A stretch of DNA of 64,000 nt from Actinomycetospora chiangmaiensis DSM 45062 (GTDB taxonomy: Bacteria; Actinomycetota; Actinomycetes; Mycobacteriales; Pseudonocardiaceae): contig NZ_KB903220.1 of NCBI RefSeq assembly GCF_000379625.1, positions 101 through 64,100 on the forward strand, given 5' to 3'. The notes under the pieces were generated by a model. That model was not told the origin of the DNA. It saw only the letters and a program-made list of their open reading frames with translations, and did not search any database. The translations under genes were made by a program, and so were the position numbers. Positions 9,170-18,443 of the stretch are shown here, piece by piece (the stretch's first letter is position 1; every line of letters begins with the position of its first letter).

Positions 9170-10317
9170 ACGCTCAGCGCCAGCTGCTGGCCGAGAGGCC
9201 GGCGCTGACCCTCCTTCCGAGCAGTAATTAGTTCGCGTGCACTCCTCGGAGGGACACCAGCTTCAGCGAGTCGCGTGGCCAGAGCGCCTACGATGACCTC
9301 AGCAGCGGGGGGTGGGACGGCGTTCCCAACCTGGCGCCGGACTCTCGGGTAGGCGCTCCGAGCGGATCGTGGGTTCGGGCGGCAACCGTGCTGGAAGACG
9401 AAGTCGTCAGGAAAACCTTGTAGACGGGCTTTTTCCCGGTTGCTCAGTCGTCGTGGTTCAACGTGGTGGTATCCATGTGTCCCGCCCCCGCCGCCGGCGA
9501 TCACGGTGTAGGCAGGTTTCCGCGGGTCCAGCCGCTTATACACGTGACTGATTAAGCCTTTGACTGCCAGCGGATGGTCGCTGTCGATCATCTCGTAATT
9601 CCCGCCCGGCGGAATGAGTTTCAGCCGCTCCACAACGTCGGGTGAGTCAAGGCCGAGCTCATGATTCGGAGCGTTGTCCGCCAGTGGGAACTTGTCGAGC
9701 ACTTCGCTCACTGTCCTGTGGGCGTCAGCGAATGGTGCCGGTACTGCCGGTGGCCGTACCCGGAGGTCTCGACGTACGCCGATAACGATCAATCGGTCCC
9801 GGTGCTGGGGGACGCCGAGGTCTGCCATGTCCACGACCTGCGCTGTCAGGTCGTATCGAACACCTCCGCGTCCGGACTCCCCTGGTTGCAACGCGGACGG
9901 TGCCCGCAAGGCGTGCCGGACAAGGGTCCACGCAGCGCCGTGGTTGGCTGACAAGAGACCGGGGACGTTCTCGAGCACGAACGCGGCCGGGCGCAGATGA
10001 TGCAGATAGCGCGCGACTTGTCGGAAGAGATTACCTCGCGCAGTCTTGAGGCCGTCGTGGTTCCAAAGCGTTGAGTAATCTTGGCACGGAGGCCCGGCGA
10101 GCAGGATGTCGCAGGGCACGTCGGGCACGGGCGTTTGAGTTATGTCCGCCTCGACGATGTGATTCCCGAGGTTGTGTCGGTACGTCTCTACCGCCCAGTG
10201 TTCATTGTCAATGGCCCATACGACTCGAGCCCTACCGCTGGCTTCTGCGCCGAGATCCATCCCTCCACAGCCTGCGAAGAGCGAGACTGCGGCGTACCGC
10301 TGCTGACGTCGCGCCAT
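9166..10317 (-). CDS. dcm: DNA (cytosine-5-)-methyltransferase
   Basis: A 383-aa protein with the ordered motifs of C5 methyltransferases: motif I SLFAGCGGMDLG (about residues 12-23, AdoMet binding), motif IV GPPCQDYS with the catalytic Cys (about 75-82), motif VI ENVPG, motif VIII QHRDRLIVIGVR, motif IX RLQGFPDDF and motif X QVGNAVPPPAAE. The length is typical of a solitary type II enzyme. A target recognition region lies between motifs VIII and IX but the site cannot be predicted. It is the first gene of the five-gene minus-strand operon, so modification would be established before or together with the putative restriction proteins. Upstream AAGAAGGGCGG is a plausible ribosome binding site. 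Family call is secure; role as self-marker for the downstream genes is inference. Confidence 0.95.
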   Translation of the reverse strand: MARRQQRYAAVSLFAGCGGMDLGAEASGRARVVWAIDNEHWAVETYRHNLGNHIVEADITQTPVPDVPCDILLAGPPCQDYSTLWNHDGLKTARGNLFRQVARYLHHLRPAAFVLENVPGLLSANHGAAWTLVRHALRAPSALQPGESGRGGVRYDLTAQVVDMADLGVPQHRDRLIVIGVRRDLRVRPPAVPAPFADAHRTVSEVLDKFPLADNAPNHELGLDSPDVVERLKLIPPGGNYEMIDSDHPLAVKGLISHVYKRLDPRKPAYTVIAGGGGGTHGYHHVEPRRLSNREKARLQGFPDDFVFQHGCRPNPRSARSAYPRVRRQVGNAVPPPAAEVIVGALATRLAEAGVPPRSARELITARKEGQRRPLGQQLALSV

Positions 10318-11840
10318 TGTCAGGCCGCCCTTCTTGGCATTCGAGAAGTCGATGGTGGTGCAGCATGAGCATGTAACAAGTGCGGCAATAGAGATTCCGT
10401 CACTTGGACGTGCCGATTGGTTAGGGCGGACCTTTCTGCTTCGATCCCTAGCCGGTGGCGCGCGGGCGGTCCTGGCTCGTCCGATGAGACGAGCCGGCCC
10501 GACCCAGCGAGCGCCGGCGCAGCGAAGATCGAGTTCATGAGGTCACCATAGGACGAGGGTCCGACAGTCTCGCTGCGACGGGCGCTTCGCTCGTCGGACG
10601 TACCAGGCCACGAGCTCGGCGGGACGGGGGGTGCTTAGCCTGCTCGCGGCGTGTTGAGCGCGGCATGAGGTCCTTGGCTCGGAGAGATGGGCAGGTCGGT
10701 GAGCCGGCGCCCCTGTGAGCCGCGACCCGCGCGTGGTCGGCTGGAGCGATTGCGTCACGTTTGCCCCCCTGAGGATCTGTCTGGTGATGCTGCCGTACGG
10801 CTCCCGGTCGCCGCAGGTCGGGGTGCTTCGTCCGAGCGACGACCTGGCAGACCGGGGGCGGCAGGCTTCGTGGTTGGCGGGGCTGCTTAGTCGGGGTCCG
10901 GCGCCCTGGGTGTCTGGTTAACTCCCAGTGGGGTCCTGAGGTGCCTCCACCGCTGACTGGTGAGGTGCCGTCGACGGGACGTGCGGCTCCAGGCCACTCC
11001 TCCTGTGTGTTCTTCTTTGGCGCTGGACCGCCGGCGGGTGAGATCGACCTGATGAGAGATGCGGCTCGCCGGTGTCCGCAACGTTGCCGGATCGCAGCCA
11101 GCACTTGAAGGCCAGCCTCGATGAGGGGCGCGCTGGACGTCGATCCATTCGGTGTTTAGCCGGCGTGTGGAGCGCGATAGGTCTGAACCAGGTTGGTGTG
11201 CGCCCCTGCGGTCGCCCTCTGCGCGGTCGATCATGCCAGCTGTGAGGGGCCGACCTCGCCCGGCGGCGAGCGACGGAGCGGAGATCGTGGCCAAGCCGGG
11301 GACCGTGCGACCGTGATGCCCGATCGAGGCTGAGTCCACGTCGACGTTCCCGGATCGGGCAGGAGGGTGTCGTGTTGGACCGTTGCCTTCGAGCCTGGGC
11401 CAAAGGTCTGTATCTGCCTCAAAGCTGCTGTCTTTCGCCGACAGTGCGCCGCGCAGCCCCGGCAGGCAAGGGTCGTGAGGGTCGGCGACGTCATCGGGCA
11501 ACGGCGCTCGGGACGCAGGGTCGTGTGCGACGTGCTGGAGCTGCTCAGGATCGCTGGCGATAAGGCCTTCTTCGCCGACTGCTACAGGACGGCAGCGAGA
11601 TCGTCAGCTAGTTCCAGGGCTCTGGGGCTGACCTCGTCGACACGCTCGGGCAGCCTGCCGCAGACGTGTTCGCCACGGTCACCGGTGCTGCGCGACCCGC
11701 TCTACACCGCGACATGAGCTACGGCCTCGAACGGCACGTGCGGGTCGGCGGCCGCGTGGCGCGGTGGCTCCCGCTGAAGCACCCGGGACAACGTATGCCG
11801 GCGTGGTTGCAGCACTACTAGAGTTGGATCGAGTCCCTCG
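10318..11840. other. Gene-poor region upstream of the defence operon
   Basis: No open frame here shows a recognisable family motif or convincing codon bias on either strand; all frames are short or look like chance openings. Composition returns towards high GC within it. Because it lies between a compositionally distinct operon and an ordinary catabolic cluster, it may be decayed sequence from past insertions, but I see no transposase motif in it. The promoter of the methyltransferase operon should be in its first few hundred bases. Confidence 0.5.
10474..10495. terminator. 8-bp perfect hairpin upstream of the methyltransferase gene
   Basis: GGCTCGTC and GACGAGCC form a perfect 8-bp stem around a 6-nt loop. 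No T-tract follows on either strand. It lies about 155 bases before the methyltransferase start, so it could insulate the operon from upstream transcription or be an operator; nothing in the sequence decides. Confidence 0.3.
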
Positions 11841-12311
11841 TCAGCTAGTGCACCCCGAGGCGCTGCTGTTCGCGCGTGCTCCCACCACCGCCGCGCGGAG
11901 CGGGATGCCAGCGATGGAGCGCGGACGCGGGACGGGGTCGGGAAGGGCATTCACGACGACGAGGCCATCGACGGCCGGGTGCTCTGCGAAGCGCTGAAGC
12001 CGCACGGTCATGGCACCGTCGACGCTACCGAGGGCGGGCACCACTCCGAGCGACGCCTCCACCCGCGGGAACGGCTCGGCCACGAGCAGGGGCAGCGAGT
12101 CTCCCGTGCCCAACGCGTAGTCCCGCACGATCACCAACCCGGCGCCGGCCAACACCACGGCGAGCGCAGCGACGAGCGATCGGCTGTCGAGGTGGGGGAG
12201 CGCCGCGCTCTCGATGATCTCGACGACGCGTTGGCTCAGCAGCTCCGCGTGCACGTCTACCTCCGGGGCGATCGACGACGGCTCCGATGATGGCCCACCG
12301 CCGCTCGTCAC
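11841..12311 (-). CDS. Hypothetical protein divergent from the hyuA-like gene
   Basis: A 156-aa reading frame whose residues from about 20 onward look like real protein (VDVHAELLSQRVVEIIESAA, then an alternating hydrophobic stretch with LPLLVAEPFPRVEAS and VRLQRFAEHPAVDGLVVV). I do not recognise the family. GTG at 12311 was chosen since the open frame beyond it runs into the hyuA-like start and has poor composition; GGGG lies just upstream. Its head-to-head placement with the catabolic operon suggests a regulator, but no helix-turn-helix is visible, and the short length could mean a truncated gene. Confidence 0.4.
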   Translation of the reverse strand: MTSGGGPSSEPSSIAPEVDVHAELLSQRVVEIIESAALPHLDSRSLVAALAVVLAGAGLVIVRDYALGTGDSLPLLVAEPFPRVEASLGVVPALGSVDGAMTVRLQRFAEHPAVDGLVVVNALPDPVPRPRSIAGIPLRAAVVGARANSSASGCTS

Positions 12312-12444
12312 ACGAGCCCCACGAGCACCAACCCGCGCTGCTCCACAACTCCGCCCTTGACGAGGCTTCGCTGGTGTCAGATAGTCGACGCCACCGTCAA
12401 AGTCGTGGCGCGGGTCACGAGCGAGTTTCAACGAGGAGCACCGC

Positions 12445-14547
12445 ATGGCCTACGTGATCGGCGTGGACGTGGGAGGGACCTTCACCGACGCGGTCTTGGA
12501 TGACGACTCCGGGTCGGTCATCGCCGCGAAGGCCCCGTCGACACCTCCGGACTACTCTCGGGGCGTGCTCGACGTCCTGGAGCTGCTGGCCGAGCAGCTG
12601 GGACGGTCGCTGGAGGAGATGCTGGCCGAGACCCACCACATCGCCCACGGCACCACCTCGAGCCTGAACGCCCTGGTGCAGCGCAAGGTCCCCGACGTCG
12701 GGTTCCTGACCACCAAGGGCCACCGCGACTCGATCTTCATCATGAACGTCGAGGGCCGGTACCTGGGCCGCTCCCCGCACGAGCTGCAGCACGTACTGGC
12801 GCAGGACAAGGACCACTACCTGCTGCCCAAGCGGCACGCCCTCGAGGTCACCGAGCGGATCGACCGCGACGGCAACGTCATCGTCGCCCTCGACGAGGAC
12901 GAGGTCCGCACCCAGGTCGAGAAGCTCCGCAGCGAGGGCATCCAGGCCATCGCGGTCTCCCTGCTCTGGGCCTTCCGCAACCCGACCCACGAGCGGCGTA
13001 TCCGCGAGATCGTCGCCGAGATCGACCCCGACATCTACGTCGCGCTCTCCAGCGAGGTCAGCCCCCGCATCCGCGAGTTCGCCCGCAACTCCACGACGAT
13101 CATGTCGACGCAGGTTGGACCCGGTCTGCGCGACTACCTCGCCAACCTCGAGTCGAGCCTCAAGCAGAAGGGCCTCGGCGGGCCGCTGCTCGTCATGCAG
13201 TCCAACGGGGGAGCGGTCGCCGCGAGCGAGGCCCCGCAGCAGGCCATCTCCACCGTCGGGTCGGTCCTCACCGGCGGTGTCATCGGATCGGTCCAGCTCG
13301 GCCAGAAGCTCGGCCACAAGAACATCATCTCCACCGACGTCGGCGGCACCACCTTCCTCGTCGGGCTCATCGTCGACGGCGAGCCCGAGCGCGACACCAC
13401 CACCGTCATCAACCACCATCCGATCAACGTCCCCACGCTGAAGGTCCACGCCATCGGCTCCGGCGGCGGCGCGATCGCGTGGGTCGACGCCGGCGGCAAC
13501 CTCCGCATCGGACCCCACAGCGCGCAGGCCGTCCCCGGTCCCGCCTGCTACGACCAGGGCGGCACCGAGCCCACCAACACCGACGCCAATCTCGTCCTGG
13601 GCATCCTCCCGACGACGGGTCTGCTCGGCGGTCGCAAGGCGCTCAGCCTCGAGAAGGCAAGACAAGCCATCAAGGCCAAGGTCGCCGACCCGCTCGGGCT
13701 CTCCGTCGAGGACGCCGCGGCCGCCATCCACGCCGCGCAGAACGCCCAGACCGGCGACCTGCTGCGCAAGAGCGTCGTCGAGGCCGGGCACGACCCGCGC
13801 GACTTCGTCCTCTACGCCTTCGGCGGCTCCGGCCCCGCGTTCTGCGCGAAGTACGCGACCCACCTCGGGGTCGACGAGGTCGTCGTCCCGCTCGGCCCGG
13901 TGGCCTCGGCGTTCTCCGCCTACGGCCTCGCTGCCTCCGACATCGCGCTCGCGCAGGAGCTCTCGGACCCCGCCCAGCTCCCCGTCGACGCCGTCCGCGC
14001 CGAGAAGAACTTCGCCCAGCTCGAGGACCAGGTCCGCCAGGGCCTCGACCGCCAGGGCCTCAAGTTCGACCGCGTCGAGATCGTCCGCGAGATCGACATG
14101 CGCTATGCCATGCAGCTGGCCGAGGTCACGGTCCCGGTCGCCGACGGCCCCGTCGACGCCGGCGCCCTGCAGGACGCCGCCAACCGCTTCGAGCAGAAGT
14201 ACGCCGACCTCTACGGCAAGGGCACCGGCTTCTCCGCCGCCGGCATCCAGGCCATCACCTATCGCGTCCGCGGCCGCGGCGTCCTCCCGTTCAGCCCGGA
14301 GCTCCCGCCGCTCGAGCGCGCCGTCGGAGAGCCGGAAGCCCAGAGCACCAGGCCCGTCTACCTCGAGATCGGCCAGGGCTTCGTCGACACCCCGATCTAC
14401 GACTACACGACCCTGCGCGCCGGCCACGTCATCACCGGACCCGCCGTCATCGAGGTCCCGACGACGACGGTGGTCGTCCCCGACGGCCGCACCGGCACCG
14501 TCGACGAGCTCGGCAACCTCCACATCCGCAGGACCCAGGGAGCCTAG
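12445..14547 (+). CDS. hyuA: Hydantoinase A/oxoprolinase-type subunit (carboxylase beta-like)
   Basis: A 700-aa member of the HyuA / acetone- and acetophenone-carboxylase beta family, which use ATP to activate a carbonyl or amide substrate. The start shows the actin-like phosphate loop YVIGVDVGGTFTDAV (residues 3-17), and later STDVGGTTFLVGLIVDG and HAIGSGGGAIAWVD, all standard for the family. GAGGAG lies about 8 bases before the ATG. The stop is 3 bases ahead of the hyuB-like start, so the two subunits are co-translated. Substrate cannot be read from sequence; the neighbouring aryl ligase and flavin hydroxylase favour an aromatic or ketone substrate over hydantoin. The family is certain, the reaction (hydrolysis or carboxylation) is not. 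Confidence 0.88.
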   Translation: MAYVIGVDVGGTFTDAVLDDDSGSVIAAKAPSTPPDYSRGVLDVLELLAEQLGRSLEEMLAETHHIAHGTTSSLNALVQRKVPDVGFLTTKGHRDSIFIMNVEGRYLGRSPHELQHVLAQDKDHYLLPKRHALEVTERIDRDGNVIVALDEDEVRTQVEKLRSEGIQAIAVSLLWAFRNPTHERRIREIVAEIDPDIYVALSSEVSPRIREFARNSTTIMSTQVGPGLRDYLANLESSLKQKGLGGPLLVMQSNGGAVAASEAPQQAISTVGSVLTGGVIGSVQLGQKLGHKNIISTDVGGTTFLVGLIVDGEPERDTTTVINHHPINVPTLKVHAIGSGGGAIAWVDAGGNLRIGPHSAQAVPGPACYDQGGTEPTNTDANLVLGILPTTGLLGGRKALSLEKARQAIKAKVADPLGLSVEDAAAAIHAAQNAQTGDLLRKSVVEAGHDPRDFVLYAFGGSGPAFCAKYATHLGVDEVVVPLGPVASAFSAYGLAASDIALAQELSDPAQLPVDAVRAEKNFAQLEDQVRQGLDRQGLKFDRVEIVREIDMRYAMQLAEVTVPVADGPVDAGALQDAANRFEQKYADLYGKGTGFSAAGIQAITYRVRGRGVLPFSPELPPLERAVGEPEAQSTRPVYLEIGQGFVDTPIYDYTTLRAGHVITGPAVIEVPTTTVVVPDGRTGTVDELGNLHIRRTQGA

Positions 14548-14550
14548 GAA

Positions 14551-16857
14551 ATGACGATGGCCGTCCCCGGCTCCGAGCACTTCGCGAGCCGCCCGATCGA
14601 CCCCGCCACGCTCGCCGCGCAGCTCCCGGCGAGCCTGCCGATCCACACCGTCACCCAGGAGCAGATCGACGCGCTCGACCCGCTGACCTACGAGGTCATC
14701 CGGCACCGCCTCTGGTCGGTCACCGACGAGATGGGCGAGGCGCTCAAGCGGATGTCCGGCTCGCCGATCGTCACCGACGCGAACGACTTCGACTTCGCGG
14801 TCTCCGACGAGCTCGGCCAGGAGGTGCAGGTCGGGCTCTACAACACGATGCTCGTCGGCGCCGTCGACCTCGCCATCTACTGGACCCTGCAGCACCGCTC
14901 GGTCAACCCCGGCATCGCCGAGGGCGACATGTTCCTCACCAACGACCCGTGGGTCGGCGGCGGGCTGCACCAGAACGACGCGATGGTCTACCAGCCGGTG
15001 TTCTGGGAGGGGAAGCTCTTCGGCTGGACCTCCGCGATCGCCCACCAGGCCGACCTCGGGGGCGTCGGCCTCGGCTCCTTCTCCCCGGCCGCGCAGGACG
15101 TCTTCTCCGAGTCGCTGCCCACCCCGCCGATCAAGGTCGTCCGCGACGGCGTGCTGCAGGACGACGTCGCCGACGTCTGGGTCCGCCGCTCCCGCGTGCC
15201 CATGATGATCGGGCTCGACCTCCGCGCGAAGGTCGGCGCCAACTCCGTCGGTCGCGACCGCCTCATCGCCGTCATCGAGCAGTACGGCGCCGACACGGTC
15301 AAGGCCGTGATGAAGCGGATGATGTCCGACGCCGAGTCGCGCCTGCGGGGCAAGCTCACCGACCTTCCCGACGGCAGGTGGCGCGCCACCGGCTACCAGG
15401 ACCAGTCCCACACCGGCGACCGCGGCCTGCACAAGATCACGGTCGAGATGCGCAAGGCCGGCGACCACCTGACCTTCGACTTCACCGGCACCGACCCGCA
15501 GTCCGGGGTCGTCAACTGCACCTACGCCGGCATGCGCGGCGGCGTCATGCTCGCGCTGCTGCCGATCCTCGCGGGCGACATCCCGTGGTCGGCCGGCGGG
15601 CTCATGCGGTGCTTCGACCTCGTCGCCGAGGAAGGCACGATCAACAACGCGAGCTTCCCGGCGGCCGTCGGGCGCGGACCGATCGGACCGGCATGGCTCA
15701 CCGGCAACCTCGTCGCCGAGTGCCTCTCCCAGATGCTCGACCAGGCGCCCGAACTCGACGCGCACGTCCAGTCCGCCTGCTGCGGCACCTGGGACACCGC
15801 CGTCATCGCCGGCCTCGACCAGCGCGGCGCGGTCCCGACGCCGTTCCTCTCCATCCTCATGGACCCCATGGCCGGCGGCTACGGCGCCCAGCCCCAGGCC
15901 GACGGCATGGACACCGGCGGACTGTTCTGCATCCCGATGGGCCGCGTGCCCGACGTCGAGATGACCGAGTTCCTCTACCCGGTCCTCGCCCTCTGGCGGC
16001 GCGAGGAGCCGGACTCAGGCGGTCCCGGACGACGCCGCGGCGGCGTCTCCGCGTCGATGGCGGTCACCCCGCACGGCACGAGCTTCCCGATCGGCCTCGT
16101 CCTCGCCTCCAACGGCAAGGCGGTCAGCCAGAACAACGGGCTCGCCGGCGGCTATCCCGGCAACACGGGCGTCGAGTACATCGCCCGCGGCGCCGAGGTC
16201 ACGACGATGCTCGGGGCCGGTCAGCTGCCCGCGGACCTCGCCGAGGTCGGCGGGACGGCCGAGCTGCAGCCCTGCTACGGCGAGACCTACGTGGCGCCCG
16301 GCGAGGTGTTCACGATGTTCTGGCAGGGCGGCGGGGGTTACGGCGACCCGCTGACGCGGACGCCGGAGGACGTCGCCCGCGACGTGCGCGAGGAGAAGGT
16401 CACCGCGGCGGCCGCCGAGCAGGCGTACGGCGTGGTGGTCGACGGCACCGGCGCGGTGGACGCCGAGGCGACCGAGACCCGTCGTCGGGAACTGCGGGAA
16501 GCCCGCCGCACCCGGGGCGCGAGCGAGGGCACGCGGGAGACGGTCGACCTGACCGACGCGCGCCGGCTGGACGACAACCTCGTCGCGGTCGGCGAGCAGG
16601 TGGCGTGCGCGCACTGTGCGACGCTGCTCGGGACGGGTGCCGTGGGCGAGCTCGACCTGGTCCGCTACGAGGGGCCGGTCAGCGACGCGGGCCCGCAGGT
16701 CGTGGACAACGCGGGCGAGTACGTCGACGGCGCGGTGCACTTCCGGCAGTACTGCTGCCCGGGGTGCTTCACGGCGGTGTCGACGGCGGTCGTGCCGGTC
16801 GACCACGTCGACGACGTGACCCGCACCAGCCGCGTGCTCGCGGACGCCCGCTCGTGA
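14551..16857 (+). CDS. hyuB: Hydantoinase B/carboxylase alpha-type subunit with C-terminal Cys-rich tail
   Basis: A 768-aa member of the HyuB / acetone carboxylase alpha family. Typical segments are TYEVIRHRLWSVTDEMGEAL (about residues 46-65), FLTNDPWVGGGLHQNDAM (about 129-146) and AIAHQADLGGVG, whose His/Asp residues are probable metal ligands, plus FDFTGTDPQ and NNASFPAAVG. Beyond about residue 670 there is an extra module with CAHC and, 45-50 residues later, YCCPGC, which could bind zinc. Acetone carboxylase has a separate small zinc-binding gamma subunit, so this tail may replace it; that is inference. The alternative ATG at 14557 is also possible. Its stop overlaps the next GTG as GTGA. 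Confidence 0.86.
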   Translation: MTMAVPGSEHFASRPIDPATLAAQLPASLPIHTVTQEQIDALDPLTYEVIRHRLWSVTDEMGEALKRMSGSPIVTDANDFDFAVSDELGQEVQVGLYNTMLVGAVDLAIYWTLQHRSVNPGIAEGDMFLTNDPWVGGGLHQNDAMVYQPVFWEGKLFGWTSAIAHQADLGGVGLGSFSPAAQDVFSESLPTPPIKVVRDGVLQDDVADVWVRRSRVPMMIGLDLRAKVGANSVGRDRLIAVIEQYGADTVKAVMKRMMSDAESRLRGKLTDLPDGRWRATGYQDQSHTGDRGLHKITVEMRKAGDHLTFDFTGTDPQSGVVNCTYAGMRGGVMLALLPILAGDIPWSAGGLMRCFDLVAEEGTINNASFPAAVGRGPIGPAWLTGNLVAECLSQMLDQAPELDAHVQSACCGTWDTAVIAGLDQRGAVPTPFLSILMDPMAGGYGAQPQADGMDTGGLFCIPMGRVPDVEMTEFLYPVLALWRREEPDSGGPGRRRGGVSASMAVTPHGTSFPIGLVLASNGKAVSQNNGLAGGYPGNTGVEYIARGAEVTTMLGAGQLPADLAEVGGTAELQPCYGETYVAPGEVFTMFWQGGGGYGDPLTRTPEDVARDVREEKVTAAAAEQAYGVVVDGTGAVDAEATETRRRELREARRTRGASEGTRETVDLTDARRLDDNLVAVGEQVACAHCATLLGTGAVGELDLVRYEGPVSDAGPQVVDNAGEYVDGAVHFRQYCCPGCFTAVSTAVVPVDHVDDVTRTSRVLADARS

Positions 16858-18443
16858 AGCTGGATCGCGTCGCCGTGCTCGGCGGGGGACCAGGAGGTCT
16901 CTACGCCGCACGGCTGATCAAGCTCGCGCAGCCCGGGTGCGACGTCGTCGTGCACGAGCAGGGCGTGCCGGACCAGACGTTCGGGTTCGGGGTCGGGCTC
17001 GCGGCGCGGACGCAGCGCAAGCTCGCCGAGGCCGACCCTGCCTCGCTCGACGACATCCTCGCCACCGCGTGGTCGCACGACATGCGGATGCGCGTGGGGG
17101 AGCGGTCGGCGGGGATGAGCGTGAACTCGCTGGTCGCCGTCGGGCGGGCCGACCTGCTGCGGGTGCTGCAGCGGCACGCCGAGAACGCCGGGGTGAAGCT
17201 CGAGTTCGGCACGCGGCGCACCGCCGACGAGCTGGACGCGGACCTGGTGATCGCGGCGGACGGGGTCGGGAGCGCGACCCGGTCAGCCGGCGACTTCGGC
17301 GAGGACGTCGAGGTCGGGTCGGGGTGGTACCTGTGGGCCGGGGTCGACACGGCGCTGCCCCACGCGCTGTTCGCCCCGGAACGCACCGAGCACGGGGTGT
17401 TCGTGACGCACGCCTACCCCTACGCAGCCGACCGCAGCACGTTCCTGGTGGAGACCGAGCCGGCGACGCTCGCGGCGGCCGGGTTCGACCGCGAGGTGCC
17501 GGCGGACTCCTCCGACGAGGAGGCGCTCGACTACCTCTCCGACGTCTTCGCCGACCACCTCGACGGCCACCGGCTGATCGGCAACCGCACCCGCTGGCTG
17601 CAGTTCCGGACGGTGCGGTGCGCGACCTGGCACCACGGGCGCACCGTGCTCCTCGGGGACGCGGCGCACACCGCGCACTACTCGGTGGGGTCGGGGACGA
17701 AGCTGGCGATGGAGGACGCGATCGCACTGGTCACCGCACTCGGCGAGGCCGACGACCTCGACACCGCTCTGAGCGACTACGAGGCCGCCCGCCGTCCCGC
17801 CGTGGAGCGGATCCAGGACATCGCCGAGCGCTCCCGCCGCTGGTGGGAGACGTTCCCGGAGCGCCTGGAGCTGCCGGTCGAGCAGCTGCTCGTCGCGTAC
17901 ATGAGCCGGGCCGGGAACGTGCCGCTGGACCGCTTCGCCGCGGGGACACCCGACGTCGTGAACGCCGCCCTGCAGCAGTGGGCGGGGGACGAGCCGCCGG
18001 CCGGGGCGTCGCTGGCGGAGTGGGTGTTGGCGCAGTCGTTGCGGCCGTCCACGCCTGGCCAGGAGCCGGAGGTCGAGGACGAGCCGGCCGGGCCGCGGGG
18101 CTTCGACTCGCGGGTCGTCGCCGACGACCCGTCCGCCCTCGACGCGACGGTGCTGGACCTGGGTGCTGACGACCGGCCGTCGGGGGACGAGGCGACGGTG
18201 GAGGACGCGGTGCGGCAGGGAGAACGGATCATCGACACGGTCTGGCTGACCGGCGCCGACGACCGCGCCTCCGTCCTGACCCGCCTCGAGGTCGCCGAGC
18301 GGCTGCGACGACGCACGCCCGCGCTGGTCGTCGTCGCCGGCCCGCACGCCTGCCGTGAGGACTTCGCCGACGGCCTCGCGGCCGACCGCATCCACCTGGC
18401 GGCCCTCCGGGGCGAGCGAAGCGACGGGGAAGGGCACCGATGA
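16854..18443 (+). CDS. FAD-dependent monooxygenase, salicylyl-CoA 5-hydroxylase-like
   Basis: A 529-aa flavoprotein. The FAD-binding GGGPGGLYAARL motif is at residues 9-20 and the second FAD motif GRTVLLGDAAHTAHY near residue 265; QTFGFGVGL and GSGTKLAMEDA match the SdgC / anthraniloyl-CoA monooxygenase subgroup that hydroxylates aryl-CoA thioesters. Those enzymes often continue into an FMN (old yellow enzyme) domain, which is absent; the last 130 residues are unassigned and end with a short VVVAGPH-containing segment. GTG at 16854 overlaps the hyuB-like stop, and the ATG of the next gene overlaps this stop. The adjacent aryl-CoA/AMP ligase would provide its substrate. Subgroup assignment is from remembered motifs and moderately certain. 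Confidence 0.8.
   Translation: MKLDRVAVLGGGPGGLYAARLIKLAQPGCDVVVHEQGVPDQTFGFGVGLAARTQRKLAEADPASLDDILATAWSHDMRMRVGERSAGMSVNSLVAVGRADLLRVLQRHAENAGVKLEFGTRRTADELDADLVIAADGVGSATRSAGDFGEDVEVGSGWYLWAGVDTALPHALFAPERTEHGVFVTHAYPYAADRSTFLVETEPATLAAAGFDREVPADSSDEEALDYLSDVFADHLDGHRLIGNRTRWLQFRTVRCATWHHGRTVLLGDAAHTAHYSVGSGTKLAMEDAIALVTALGEADDLDTALSDYEAARRPAVERIQDIAERSRRWWETFPERLELPVEQLLVAYMSRAGNVPLDRFAAGTPDVVNAALQQWAGDEPPAGASLAEWVLAQSLRPSTPGQEPEVEDEPAGPRGFDSRVVADDPSALDATVLDLGADDRPSGDEATVEDAVRQGERIIDTVWLTGADDRASVLTRLEVAERLRRRTPALVVVAGPHACREDFADGLAADRIHLAALRGERSDGEGHR

Noticed and set aside
264-10317. Complete Dnd, Ssp, BREX or DISARM system
   Set aside because: No DndA-E, SspA-D, PglZ/BrxC or DrmA/B-like protein is visible; only the DptFGH-like half and a 5mC methyltransferase are present.
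11702-11821. Short plus-strand frame starting MSYGLERHV
   Set aside because: Only 35 codons, no ribosome binding site, no family; insufficient to call a gene.
12415-15765. Minus-strand open frame of over 1100 codons opposite the hyuA/hyuB-like genes
   Set aside because: It is the mirror of strong GC-biased third positions; the protein is a monotone of Asp/Glu/Val/Gly/Arg, and the plus strand has clear family motifs.
13479-16853. Long upstream extension of the flavin monooxygenase frame
   Set aside because: The extension is Arg/Pro-rich shadow of hyuA and hyuB; the flavoprotein begins at GTG 16854 with its FAD motif and a GTGA overlap.
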